This document shows positions 28,001 through 40,734 of a stretch of 64,000 nucleotides of DNA, one piece after another. Position 1 is the first letter of the stretch, and every line of letters starts with the position of its first letter. The DNA is taken from NCBI GenBank assembly GCA_019843655.1, contig JACDQD010000006.1, positions 4,270,034-4,334,033 of the forward strand, in the 5' to 3' direction. The stretch comes from Lethocerus indicus. Its lineage: Eukaryota > Arthropoda > Insecta > Hemiptera > Belostomatidae. The notes beneath the pieces are model-generated. The model did no database searches, was not told the origin of the DNA, and saw only the letters and a list, made by a program, of their open reading frames with translations. The position numbers and the translations under genes are program-made.

Positions 28001-29769
28001 GCTAATATCCGCACCCCATTACGTTGCCGTATACTAGTCAAATTATACGTTGCAGTTTATAACCTTTTATCTGATTGCATGTCTTTTCCTATTTTATTGT
28101 GTAGTGGGCTAATTGGTTTTTCTGCTCTTAGCGCTGTGTAATTAAATCAATGGTCCACGGTAGTATTGTGTGAAAAAATGTTCCCGCGGGGATATAGAAT
28201 TATACCAGGACAAATGCATTCCATTCTATCGGATAAAATACATAAATATGTCGCCTGGAGTTTAGCAAAAATGAAGGACCTTTAAACGCGTTTGTCAACT
28301 TTATGGGTTTACGTACCAACTAAGTAAATGCAATATCCTGTGTCCCGTTGCGTTGTTTCCAAACGTTTGCCATTATTTTCATATTTGCCTTAAAGTCAAT
28401 AATTTCCATCGTTATTTCTTCAACATATTGCGAATAAGTTAAAAAATGTCGATTCTATTCAAAAGTTAGTCCTGTGAATCACTACTTCACTTTGTATACA
28501 TACCTAAATTAACTCTTTCGGCGGATGAATTAATTAATAATTAATTGGAGGTACACACTTGCTTCATTTGGTGTGGGCAGGCAGGACTTAATTGTGGAAT
28601 GGTTTTAAAATGTTTCTCAGAACATTTAATTTTTTTCATTCTTGTCCATTGTACAAATGCTTGTGTGGACCACATATTCTTCATTTATCAATCCTTATCG
28701 GAGGAACCGTTGTCGTCCCGCTCATGTGATAAACTGTTTTTACGTGAGAAAATGTTTTTTTTTCATATCGTTCTACACCCATATCTGTTTTAAAGAACGT
28801 GAATTTGTGTACTTTTGTATATATACATATATATATATTTCCCACCACATGTATGAACCAAGGACATTGGAAAATGTTTCCGCCGACAGCGCTAGAATAA
28901 CTCCCAGTCTTTAACATTATTAAAAGCAGTTTAGGAAACTGTAAAGGACATGTAGGCAGAAGACGTGCTTACCACTGGCGATGAAGATAGCATAGTTAGA
29001 GTGCTTCAGTTAAGTGGACTCTTCACTTTTGACACCCTTCCCACAACCTTCGTGAAGACACTCTTTACAATCTTCAAAAGAGAAGACAACGTTGTTGAGA
29101 ACCGCAGGGTTGTAATCGTCCCCTCAGGCTCTTTTACCCGTACGTTTCAGCATAAACAAAAGGATACTACCAATTTCAACTTATTTTTATTACATGTAAT
29201 ATTGTACAGTGGAGCGTTGTCAACACCGATATTGGAGCTGAGTGAATCATCAGAGTCAACGCCTCCAAGTAAGGAGCTGTTTCATGCTGTCGCGGGGCCT
29301 TGTGCTAAATAAGTAGGCAGGACCTTTCGGTGAAGAAAACAAGTAATGAAAAATGTAAAAGAAAAAGGAGGAAAATACACCGGGAAATATAGTTTCGCAA
29401 AATACAGATGGGTTACAGAAGTCTGTATAATCCTGTAGTTCATATTGGAATATACTCGAATTGTATATCTGATAGCATGTTAATACGACATTAACACGAT
29501 TCTTCGCAACTTATTTCTTTGAAGTCCAACACAATTTTTGTACTATAATTCGTTCTTTCTGTCAACATTGGATTAGGGAACCTTTGTGACCAAGCGTTTC
29601 TCGTCCGTTGTTGACCTTAAGAGTGACAACGCGTAAGTATAAAACAAAGGGCGGCTCGGGGGAGCGCGGGGGGAAGTATGCAACCCCTGAACCGTAAAAA
29701 CGTTTGTCAAGGTCCAGTTGTCTGGGCGGGTGCGCGGCATTGCCAGACGTCTGGGACCGCTCCCCCCTC

Positions 29770-29830
29770 CTCCTCCCCATCCTCCAGGTATATAAATACC
29801 GGATGACACACTGGAAAGCGGAGACGACGT
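29770..29830 (+). promoter_or_regulatory. TATA-like core promoter candidate shortly before the F-BAR exon
   Basis: TATATAAATA at 29789-29798, inside the near-palindrome GGTATATAAATACC, sits just downstream of a GC-rich block (29650-29785). It lies about 520 bases before the exon at 30317. This arrangement would suit an alternative promoter making a shorter transcript, but no initiator or conserved first exon could be confirmed and TATA-like words are common in AT-rich DNA. Confidence 0.2.
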
Positions 29831-30064
29831 TAATATCACTTCCAGTAACGGTGCTTGCTTCCTATTAGACGTGGGACCGCTTGAGTATATTATTGGGAGT
29901 AGAGTGGGTTGGTCAATAAGCAGCTATGTTCACTTAAGTGACCCTTATGAGCACCCTCATTTTTTTTCTATGGGGAATGTATCCTCAATTATCCCTTGCC
30001 CTTCTTTTCAGATTACCCTGTCCTCCTCTGTTGTCCAAAAGTACCACAGTTATACTGAGTTTCG

Positions 30065-30069
<5 letters not shown>

Positions 30070-30111
<42 letters not shown>
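30070..30111. repeat. (TA)21 microsatellite
   Basis: An uninterrupted TA dinucleotide run of 42 bases, followed by further TATATA-rich sequence to about 30138. It lies about 200 bases upstream of the F-BAR exon and is likely to vary in length between individuals. Confidence 0.98.
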
Positions 30112-30112
<1 letters not shown>

Positions 30113-30316
30113 TAATTCTATATATACAGTATATATATTCACTTCTGAAATTGATGAAAAAGTTGTAAGCGTAAGTGAATTTCCCAGATGATCATATTAA
30201 TTTGGATTGGGTTAGTTTAATAGTATACAAGCCCCAGTTTGTATAACCACATTAGTTATAAATATTTATTTATTTTTTGTGTTCATAAATTTTAATGTTT
30301 TTTTTTTAAATTCCAG

Positions 30317-30432
30317 GATCAATATGAAAACCTATCGCTCCATACTCAAAAAGGGATTGAGTTCCTGGAGCGATATGGGCACTTCATACGGGATCGCTGC
30401 GCCATCGAAATGGAATACGCCAGTAAGCTCAG
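30317..30432 (+). CDS. Cip4: Internal coding exon of a Cip4/Toca-1/FBP17-family F-BAR adaptor
   Basis: This 116-base exon reads 38 full codons plus two bases in one frame. It starts DQYENLSLHTQKGIEF and ends EMEYASKL, with the last two bases (AG) of a split Arg codon. This is the first helix region of the F-BAR domain, matching the family pattern DQ(Y/F)-N-L--HTQ-GI-(F/I)LE(R/K)Y and IE--YA(K/G/S)(Q/K)LR at about residues 9-46 of the full protein. The acceptor is a T-rich tract ending TTCCAG at 30316. The donor is GTAGGC at 30433. The exon begins in phase 0 at the Asp that follows the family start MSWGTELW, so the missing upstream exon probably encodes just that start. Family members dimerise into banana-shaped F-BAR modules that bind and tubulate membranes, and through HR1 and SH3 domains link Cdc42 to WASP/N-WASP and dynamin. 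Those later domains lie outside the window. The family call is firm. The symbol follows insect usage, because insects usually have one member. Confidence 0.93.
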
Positions 30433-33400
30433 GTAGGCATTTTTAAGCAATATTTTATTTTCGTAAAATGACCAAATAAAATTTTCATTTCGTCGAATTA
30501 AAGTTTATTAGTTTTCTTCCAATATGATGCATAGAAATTATTTACTAGTCATTCCAAGTTAGTTATTTCAAAATGTACAGCAGTCACTCCAGTATTCACG
30601 ATTATAACTTATACATCCAATCATCTAGATAATCATTAATGAAATTTTCGGGAAAGATTCAGTACGGGAATGGTTTAAGAAATGATCTCTCCCGGTTCTC
30701 TCCAGTTGACCTGCTGATTCGAATGTTCGGAATCAATAACTTTCCACATTTTTTATTAACATTCCGATCGGTTATAATTTATGCATTACCACCGCCAGGA
30801 TTTTTTCTCGCTCTCCCCCTTGAAATACCATCGTCTCGTGGCCTTCGTTGGGGATATTTTAAACTATATAAATTGAATGCAATATTATAAAAATAATTAT
30901 TCTGCGTTTACTGTCTGCAGAATTATGTTCGAAAGAATGTATAGTACATGTTTCTGAATACTGAAGGCCATTTGAACAAACGTCTGTTGTAATGACGCAG
31001 CAAGAGGCCTTTGGAATATGATCCTTTTCGTTGAAATACCAAAGGGGAAATGACTGGTAACAAGTCACCTTGGATAAGAATGAACAGATTGTTCGGCTTA
31101 CTATTCCGGAGTTTTATGCGTTAAATGCCCGATAATTAGATGGATCCTGACGTATTGTTTTACTGTACGGTTTCGAAGTTTAATTTTCGGGTTTCACGCA
31201 CGACCGAGGCTTGTGTCGGAAACCGAAGGCAACTGCAGGACTGTTGGTCCTTGACCTTTGGTGTAGGAAGAACTTGTTGTACGGAACATGGCCCCGTGGG
31301 GAAACTCCAGGGTGAGGGGGGGAGGAGGGACGAACGATAGGTCGAACGAAGGCGTTATCCATAAAGGAGGGATCAACGAACTGGCTCCCGGTAATGGGCA
31401 CAGTCTCGGTGTACAGCCGTGAAATGAGTTTTGACATAGTAGAGGGGAGTTCTCTAGCACCAGCGTTCAGAGCCGGTATCTGGAACCAGCTTCATTATTT
31501 TATAAATCGGGATATATCCTCCTGTTGTCATATTTGTTGGTATGTTTTAACAGCATGCTATAATTTCAAATAGATTAAGACATTCCTACGTGGCCCAATC
31601 TTAATTAGTAGTAATCAGTCCGTCTAAGGTATGCCGGACGTGATTCCCGGCGACGTCCAACTCCTCGGCCGATGAGTTTTGTCATGGACCTACTTTAATT
31701 ATTTGTCACCGTTTTAATTGGTAACTTAGGCCTAATATCTGTACTTTATTACCACCCGACCATGTTGGAGTTTGATGATCCCTCAATGCTATTCGGACTA
31801 CTCGGTGTGAGTGCGCCTGCGTGGAAGTTGAAGAATGAGATCACGCTTATAGTGGACTAAGGTTTTCCTTATGCAAGGTAACTCGCGGCACTGGGATGTG
31901 GCGCTTCGCTCGAACAGTGCTACCAATCAAAATCAATTAATTAAGGAACTGAAGCTGGCGTGGAAGAGCAACGCCGCGTTGAAGAGTTGTGGTCCCGAGT
32001 TATATCGGAGTACAGAAGTGGGCGTACGATGCTCGTATTAGAGAACTTCTAATAATATCTCATTAGTGCGCTGTCGGATATGTTCATCATTCAAAGTTAC
32101 TGACATTGTTAGTAGGCTGCTGTAATAAAGACAATGCGTGAAAATGTGAAATTTACGGAAAAGCCATCAGCTCTTGTTTCTCGGAAGAAAATCGAAACGT
32201 GTCCGAGCTGCTCGCTCGGTTCAACTACCTCTAGATACGTGTCCGACTAAAGATGATGCAAATGGCGTTCCTCGTAATCCCCGTTGCGTCATTAGTTATA
32301 ATGCGCGAACGTTTCTATATTAGGACTCAGCCGACGGTTGCCGGGTGAAAGGGAAAAATTTTCAAATTGTATCGGCCTCATAATAACAGTTCAATATTGC
32401 CACCTACAATCTGCCCGTCTCCTGCCTCTGACAGTTGCCGATTAGGAGTCCTTCCAATTAGGACATTTTATTTCTTGAATTATTCTAAATGTTTCAGCCC
32501 GTTTGATCTAATCTGTGCGATATTACATTCTGCAAAATTACATTCGATATTTTATATTAGAGTTAATATAATTATCACAGTCCAGATATTGTAATAAGAA
32601 TAAAATTCATACCGACTATTTTTTATATTTAGTTGATAATTATGCACACCGCGGTAGCTGGAGAACAGTCCAAATGAGGAATAGTCTGACATACTCGTCA
32701 CCCAGATTACTTTTGAGTTTGTTAATAGTACAGGAAAAGTGTGACTTTTTATTTCTTCGTTATGTAATCTTTCGAGTGATACAACGCAGATAAAATTAAT
32801 CGCTGAACAATTTTTATATTTAGAATTTTCAGATTGTCAAATCTTGTCCTTTCTTCATAGCGCATCCGCTGTTCGTCCCTCCTTATTGCGTTATTTTTTT
32901 TAGATGTTAACAAAAGATGTTTTCGCGGTTTCAAATTAAATTTTAAATTTTCGCGCCAAAATCATAGGATATGTTGCATATCGCGGATTAAAAAAAAAAT
33001 AGCGTCCCTAATAAATATTCGGCGGAAGCGAGCGGGCGATTTTACGTGCCGAAACCGGTTTCGTGCAAAACCTTCCCGTATTCCAGATGAGCCCGTTAAA
33101 AAAAGTTAATGAGGGAAAAATACTGTTTAACTCGTATCCGGACGACCGTCGAACGAGTGGACAGAAGAAAGGAACCTACGGCATATTAGGTTTGTGGGAC
33201 GTAATCTAGGATGTTTTTTGCACTTCGCAATCGAGGCCAAAAATGATGCTCGCCGATGTACATAAAAAACATGACTCGAGCAGAAATAAACATTAAACAT
33301 TATGGTATTATGTGTAATTGGGTTGAATAAATATAATTTACTAAATACTGCTGATATGATCGAACCGCAAATTGATCCCCTGGCATTGGACAGTTGTTTC

Positions 33401-33671
33401 AAATACTAGTATTGTTTCTTGTGATTTTCATTTGATTATTAACCAGGGGCTTGTGTTGGGATGAAAGTCGAAAGTCTTGATTTCCATAAAATCTTCAGAT
33501 TTCCATAAAAACCTAATGATTAGTTCCAAAAAATGAAGGTCAGAGAAGTTCAGATCAGGGTACCGTACCAGCTACTGGCCGTCGCCGGTAGTAGTAAAAT
33601 TCCAGGCGAGTGTTACACCGATGGTATACGTGAAGTGTAGACCTGTAGACTGTCGGCGGAGCATCCTGTTA

Positions 33672-33740
33672 GCCCGGTAACAGCGGTGATTGTGTCTGCC
33701 GCATCTGTAACCGACACGCGTAACAATGATTTCATCTCGT
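33672..33740 (+). mobile_element. Possible degenerate tRNA-like SINE fragment
   Basis: TTAGCCCGGTAACAGCGGTG resembles an A-box region. It is followed by GTCTGCCGCATCTGTAACCG and ACACGCG, which looks like an anticodon arm and variable region. The expected B box is replaced by TAACAATGATTT, so the tRNA could not be functional. The resemblance rests on short motifs and may be accidental. Confidence 0.25.
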
Positions 33741-36700
33741 CGCTACTGATGGAATGCCACTCACGATGGCGATGATATTCTGTCCCCTCTTCGTCTAACT
33801 ACAAATGTTTTAAAACCATATTATAATTAATATTGTATTTGTCAGCCTGATCCTTCTCTCGTCTAGAATTGTTCACGACCAGCACGAATATAAAATATCT
33901 CATTCGAAAGAGTGGGGGCTTTTCCAACTGCGAGCGATATTATATTTTAGTATGACAATGTATGTGGTTCAATCAGGAGGTTTATTATAATATGAGTCTT
34001 TTGGTCTACTTTGCTTACAAATATTTAAATATTCTGTGTTCCAAGCTCTAACAATTTCAATTTTATTAGTTTTATTTATATATTTGATAATATTAAGTTA
34101 TCGTTTATAGTAATTATGTGGCGCAAATATTTCACTTGGAAGAGTTAATTGGGATTTGAATTATTGGGCTATATTATTATTAACTATAGTTATTATAAAA
34201 CCGTTCATTCGGTTGCTGTTCGAGTATTTGTTCTAGTCTGGTCGAAGATATTGCACGAAAGAAGTGCACCGTTTACCTACCTCTCGCGGTTAAATGGGAG
34301 GTGGCCGTGCTAACCTGTGGGAACGAGATAACTCGGGCCCCGGGTCAGAATCGCCTTCAGAACGTCGGCCGTCAGTTCTGTACAGGAAGGTTATCTTATC
34401 TTGTCCGGGTTTCTCCAACTCAGCGACACGTTCATTGTATGCTGGGGCTTCGTCGTCCTGTTTGAATTTCCATAGCGTGTCCAAGTCAAACGTACGTCGT
34501 GTAACTTCTGGCAGGCTGCAGGCACAAACCGTTAACATTCTGTACAGAGTGCCTCCGAGATATTATATATTAGGGTCTAAACAACGCGGTGATAATCTCT
34601 CCTCTTTACATACAATTTCTTTATGAAAACAGTCAGTTCCAGTGTGAAAATTGGCTATAGGACAGAATACTGATGAACTCAGAATTCTGGAATTATTTTT
34701 ACAAATAATATCAGTATCGGCTGATCTTACTGTCGAATTCTAAATGAATTGAATTCCTCTTCACCAGTCCATTAGCGTGTCGAGAAAGCGGGTCTGTGGT
34801 CCTCAATAATTCCTATGTATTACATATTTGGCGATCTTGAATCTGTACGACACGCAGACGTTCTCAAATGCTCATTCTTAATCCGGCCTCGTGTCAAAAG
34901 CGTTTGAACATATTTACGAATCGTCAAAGAACACATCTGGATAGTTATGATCTCCGCATCTCAAGATAAAATGTTGCCTCCGATTTAATGTTTAATTCAG
35001 AACTGTATTTCTGCTCGTGCGGCCCTAATAGGGCAAGAATTCAAGGTGCGTGCTGCCCACACGCGTTCTTTTTTTATTGGAAAGCCCCCGACGGATACCT
35101 GAATTAGAAACAATTAGGCAGCCAAGGCCGTTGGATAACGATCTGCGCAAATTAAAAGCGTTCGGACTATCCGGATAAGGATATCCGTCCGGTTGACACC
35201 GCTAACCATTTTGACTATTTTAGCCGTGACTAAGAATCGATTTCAGAAAAACGGTTCTGTTTACCGAACAGCGCACGGTTTTGCCTGAATCACCTTTTTT
35301 CGCCACGAACTATTTTCTGATCTTTATTCCGTTCACATCCGGAGTAGAGCAAACGCTTCACTGTGCCCGAAGTGATGGGGAGAATGGGCCATACAAACAT
35401 GATCTAAGTATCAGAGAAATACTTACATCACCAGCGCCATAATGGGTTTGTTCCCTAATTCCGGTTTGTAATAATTATAAGAGAAAAAGTGTGAAAAGGA
35501 TACATTAATGAGATGTAGACTATTCGCATATCTTTTCTATGTATCCACTGGTTATCGGGTTAGTTATTTTTGCAGATTTAAGATCGTTAAAAATTGAGCT
35601 AAATTGAATAAATTAGACTATAATTGGTATTCTTCTAAATGTAGGACAGCGTGTGTTCCAATAACTTGCTGGTGTACATTACCACTAATATTCGAAGATT
35701 GTAATGAAAGATATGGAATAAAATAATTTGAATCACTCTTAAGCGACAGGTATACTAATAGACTAACTTGTGTTTATGTTATCGGCCCGTGCCATTGATT
35801 CAGTTTTTCTTCAGTGTGCCAGCATTAGAGCTTAAAATAGTGTCTACTCCAGTTCTTATTTTAGCCGATGTAGTAGTAAATATTCACCGAGATTATCGTC
35901 ACTTTTGTCACCTTCCCTAACCCAATTCTTCATTATAAAAGTTTGGACGGCACGGATAATAGTGGTCGGGATGAAAATCGGTGGCAAATAACGTTATATT
36001 ATGTCTGCATCAACAAAATCTAGGCCCAATGGTACTGTAACGGTACTCCTTTCATTATTTCTGTTAATAAGGCGATTATATCAGTCCACTGACCCATTTA
36101 TCGCTCGGCAGAGTTCGATAAGGTTCTTCCGAGGATTTATGCACGTTTGGTCTACATGTTTACTTCGAAAATAAGGTTGACCCTGGTGTGTCAGTCAGAA
36201 ATCGCCGGATTTTTATCCGGGTCAATCTTATCTCGCGTAGAGGGCGAGGGCGGTCTCTGAGGGGAACAAAAAAAACATCAAACGAAGCGTATGTTGTTTT
36301 TCCCATACCCAACCCGAGCGTGGCGCCGAGCTCCGCCGAACCTATTTATAGGTTTCCTAGAAAAGTCCTGCAAAAAGTGTCCCTTTCCGGAAATAGCTTC
36401 GCGAATATCTGAAAGAGAATAGGCCTCGCCTTTTGTCGGTTGAGTCCAACTAGTGGGTTTGTAGGTTGCAGGAGATCTGACGATGTTAAATATATAAATA
36501 CATAAATGTAGGAATATGGTATTCGAGTAAATTTACATACATTTACGTACATTTATGATACATTATACGATACTATATCGCACTCCAAAACGACTCTCTA
36601 TTGACATATTCCTTAACACAATGACGAGAATAGAATTCGAACCTGAAACAATCCGAGTTGGTAAAATATGATACTAAATTTACATTAATCGTTTATAGAG

Positions 36701-37764
36701 TAAATTATTGATTATAAGTAAGTTCTGTTTACAGTTACTGTTTATGTGATTATATTTGGACGGTGGGGGGTTATATCCATACGAAACTAAAATTATGGTT
36801 GTTTCACACAATTGTAAATCACTTCAGGGTTTGTATAAATTATCACATGAAATGGCCACGGCTCGTTATATAGCAACTTAGGAATGTTAGGGGCTCCGGT
36901 CAAGGAACTCCGGCCCGGGTAAGGGAACTGAACCGACAAATTTCGACCCAGTTTCGGTTTTACGGCGTTAAATCGCCGAGAATGGCCCCTGGATTGGTGA
37001 AATCGGAGGTAGTAGCAACAGTGGCCGAAAGGTCGACACAATTACCGCCCATTAAAATTCTTCTGGTCGGACGTCACGTGGGCCTCCTCCGCGGCTGTGT
37101 TTTGAACTCAGTCGCAGCCAACCGGGGGCCGGATTGAGTTGCGATTGTCAGCCGTCGGTTATCGACAAGGTTTTAAACCGAAATAATTGACGTGCTACCG
37201 TTTAGGGATAGCGTTTGCACAAGAGCGGGAAAATAACTATGCTTTTTTTTAATCACACGGCCACTCCCTTTTTTCTTTTATTTAGTCGTCAATCACCAGT
37301 TGAAAGTAGGTAGTGAAGCCAGCTTGAAAATTGTTATGGACAGTTCTAAGGGGAGCTCGGGATATTGTACCGATCATTTTTACCGTCGTCAGAATTCGAT
37401 AAGCGCAGCAAATATAAGTCATAAACATAAAAATTGGCTATGGCGCACAATTTTTTATTGCTTGTCTATTAAGTTTGATTTCATGCACGCAGTGATAATC
37501 GAATGATACTATGGCGTTGATAAAAAGCATGTTATGTTACGTACATTGATATAAAGATCGCGAAAGAAAACCAAAACTATTGGTGCATTAAACTGGGCGT
37601 ACATACAAACATAATTTCATAATGTAAAGTATGTACATTTGGTAAAATATTAATAGATTGTAATTTTCCTTCTCACTCGCATACAATATGGTCTGACAAT
37701 TGCTGAACGTTGCATATTTTTAAGGCTTATTTCTTATAAACCTGTCTACCGATGTACAGACTAG

Positions 37765-37825
37765 TCCGGAGATCGAACCCATCGTCCTCAGTATCACAGT
37801 CGGGCGCTCCGTGAATTATAAGAAA
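37765..37825 (-). mobile_element. tRNA-derived SINE head (degenerate), antisense to the gene
   Basis: Read on the minus strand the segment gives GGAGCGCCCGACTGTGATAC, then TGAGGACGATGGGTTCGATC, then TCCGGACTAG. GGGTTCGATC is a good pol III B box (GGTTCRANNCC type), set behind an anticodon-arm-like stretch in the way tRNA-derived SINEs show it. The A-box region further 5' is worn, so this is not a working tRNA gene. The SINE tail was not delimited. Confidence 0.45.
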
Positions 37826-38493
37826 GTGAAATGTGATATTGTATGTTATTATTGATGTTATATTATTGATCGAAATACATCAGTTATAATTTGTACTCCA
37901 CGGGAATTGTTAACGATGGCGCGCCTCTATTCTTCCGGACTATTTCCAATGACTGATACGTCTGGAAGAAACAGCGATTCCATTCTTGAAACAAATGACT
38001 CATTTCCTCGGACGATAACCGTCTAATCGAAAGGAAGACGTCAATGTTTTTATGAGTCTATAGTTTATTTTTATAATTCTTTCGATAGCCTATCTCGAGT
38101 CGATAAGTATTCTTTAATTGTGGAAAACCGATCAATGTCCTTGTACTTGGCATTCCCTCTGTCCCTTGTAATGAACTTTAGTAAATCTATATCTAAATTT
38201 TAAGGCAAGAACAAATGGAAAATTGGAACATGGCGTTTATATTGTTATGTGGAATTGTTGCGATGGGAGACTAGAAAAAAATACTTGACTGACTACTCGA
38301 ATTAATAGATAATTAAACTGTAGGTTGATAATGTCCTAGCTAATTGAACAGTTATCATGACCCTATTAGTGTAAACATTGACTAGGTAGAGTTATCGGGC
38401 GTTTCTAATTTCATTTTGGGAATATTACATTGGTCCCACTCTAATAGTTGTGTTTGCGGGCGGGGACGCCATCGGTGTTTGCCGGAGTTGTTG

Positions 38494-38524
38494 CGTAACT
38501 CTTCTGCCCGCGTCAGGTGAGCAG
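38494..38524 (+). promoter_or_regulatory. Candidate recursive splice (ratchet) site in the giant intron
   Basis: GTAACTCTTCTGCCCGCGTCAG ends at 38516 and is followed by GTGAGC. A branch-like GCGTAAC lies about 20 bases upstream. The tract is interrupted by GCG, so this is weaker than the 52.5-kb candidate. Confidence 0.2.
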
Positions 38525-40734
38525 AGAGAGACTTCTCAGGTTTTAACATTCATAGTGTAGCGAGTCATTCTTCACGTGAAACAGTATGACGTTTATGCGC
38601 GCGTAAAATTGTACCGGCATTTTTATTTGCACGGGAACAATAACTTATCTTTACAACTTCTTTTATCATCCTGACGCCGAATATAGCGTTGGATGCTTGC
38701 GCGTACAGCGTAACCTTTGGCAGACATGTAAGAATAAAAATTTATCTCCCCCTTTCTCCGCATTTTCTCGTACTGTCATGACGTCATTATCTAATGCATA
38801 ATTGAAATTTAAACCGTCTTATGGTTTCTGTCCGTTCGCTAGTTTGTAAAACGCGAGCGTTCGGCGCTCATGTATTTCATCGTGTCCATATTTGTGTAGT
38901 TTTTATGTGGACGTAAATCTTCAGCAATTAAATTTCCCGAGTCACATATAAAATCGACTCTCTGGACGTAATGACGGTTTATTGTTGTTGCTTATTACAA
39001 TGGTAATTGTTCAGTAATGTTCTTTCAGTGAAATTCCCCCGGTTTTAATTGACTCGCGTTCACTTTAGAAACTCTTTCGACTGTTAATAAACCGATCGTG
39101 CAATTGTTTGGTTATGAAAAGAAATCAGACCTCGATTGGTTACGCGTATGTAAATACCCGGGGAAGTTTCTGTTTTCCATCATAAGCCCGTTCATGTCCA
39201 GTTCTGCTCCATTGAATTGCGTATATATTTCTCCGCGATTTTTTACTAATAGATAATTATACACTAGTATTCGATTCGGAAACGCAGTCAAGATTGAAGG
39301 AAATTGTTGTATTATACGGAGTAAAAATTCCGTTGTCATTAAATGAAATTTATCGACCTATTGAATTAGATCATAACTAACGTTCTCGTTTCAGTTGCAT
39401 GGACTAATAACATATTTGTATGCTTAGATTTCATATAATTCCTTCAGCGCCAGTTTATAAGATATAAGAGTACATTATCTTTCGTATATCGGTAAATATT
39501 TCATTATGACAGGAAAGAGTATCTCAGTGACGTCTTTCCAAGTGCGTGAGCGAAATCTCTATTGCAGCGGTAGTAAACCACCGCCTAATATACATATGCA
39601 CTCCTCTGATGTCCTGTTTGATAGAAACATTTTCTTGTTCGAGAAAATCGGAACTCGTGTCGTTTCTCCTGTGTTGCGCTGAATTCATATTTGCTATTGA
39701 ACTATTGTGGCCACGGCTGTCATAATTATCTTATGTTCTCAGCACAATTTTATTTTTAGTTTATAATTATTCATTTTTAATAATAATTTATAATAATAAT
39801 AATGATGTATTTCGTTGAACGAGTACAATGGAAAGTTTATTTCACTCTAATTGAACGGCTAATATATAATTTAAATTCATTAAGACCTGTCTATTCGGAG
39901 GCCCTCATAGTCGTGCCTTCATTTATAATACTTAGAACGGACTAATCACCTCTTAGTAGATGTGACGTTTCATCAGCGTGAAATTGAATAATTTGGTGAT
40001 TGAAGGAAGAAAGTGGTATACAAATATTTAATGGAAAAACTTGTTATTAAATTGGAAATTGGATAAAGTAATTCGAAATTTTCGTGAACAAGTACCTCTC
40101 TGTATTGATGGCGAAAAGCCGAATCGGTTTTAACGTAGGACGAGATGTGCTTAATATTGGCATATATAATCTGGTACTTCCCCAGATTCTGTCATTAGCT
40201 CTCATTCAATGTTGTTTTTGCCTTCAAAGGGAGAACGCACTATCCGTATAGCGCCCCGTTCGTCGTCCATCGTTGAACGGGACTAATTGCGAGCATACAA
40301 TCAACTAACTCTGCCCACTGCCGTCTGAATAGAGCGCGTAAACAGAGAAGGAGAGGAAGGAGCGATGACAAAGGTTGTTGGGGCAAGCGGTGGGATGTGA
40401 CCCGGTCCCCCCCCCTTTGGCTCCCGTTCAAAAACCGGTAGTATTTCTGGATTGTGCTGACTCCTGAACTTTTATTTATAGCGGTTAGGCGAGGGGGGGA
40501 GGCGATTGATGAAAACCTCCAGCTAATCGACCGATGAATCGGGCCAGGATTCAGCCTAAGCTCGATGTTTTATTGGTATTCCAAGAACCTGTTTGTATTT
40601 TTAAACGCACAGCTTCAATGTCTAGTTGAACACCCAAGCTTACCTTAAGAAAATATAGCGTTGTGTATCGTACTGCTTCCTGCACAAAAATTGTTTATGC
40701 CTTTTGTGTTCCCTCAGTTTTTAAATAGTTAATT

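Larger units (their letters stand above)
1..30316. other. Non-coding stretch before the first visible exon (probable upstream intron or 5' flank)
   Basis: No exon or RNA gene was recognised in these 30 kb. The visible F-BAR exon starts in phase 0 with a normal acceptor, so at least the 3' part of this stretch must be intron unless an alternative first exon lies here. I looked for the family start MSWGTELW followed by a donor and did not see it. The stretch contains GC-rich, CpG-rich patches at about 8560-8830, 9300-9500, 21830-22030 and 24040-24260. It also holds microsatellites (4208-4229, 13835-13854, 20823-20842, 30070-30111), a CRE-containing palindrome at 3586-3606, repeat-family copies at 21.6 and 23.5 kb, and a TATA-like site at 29.79 kb. 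Other parts look like unique AT-rich sequence in which I see nothing specific. Confidence 0.7.
30433..40734. other. First part of the giant intron: mostly unique sequence with tRNA-like fragments
   Basis: No gene was recognised. Notable items are the tRNA-like segment near 33672-33740, a second tRNA-like fragment on the minus strand at 37765-37825, a GC-rich and CpG-rich patch at about 36880-37170, a short GGATATCCGT-containing inverted sequence near 35160-35190, and a possible ratchet point at 38516/38517. The remainder is AT-rich and shows no repeat or coding structure that I can identify. Confidence 0.6.

Noticed and set aside
28962..29312. Open frame of about 117 codons with a SESSESTPPSKELFHAV ending
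   Set aside because: It looks slightly protein-like but I recognise no family, it starts at a GTG rather than an ATG, and it has no supporting neighbours. A protein search would be needed to revive it.
33049..33066. GCCGAAACCGGTTTCG, resembling the ACCGGTTTCGG block of the foldback family
   Set aside because: The match is limited to a self-complementary 16-mer with no flanking family sequence, so it is treated as coincidence.
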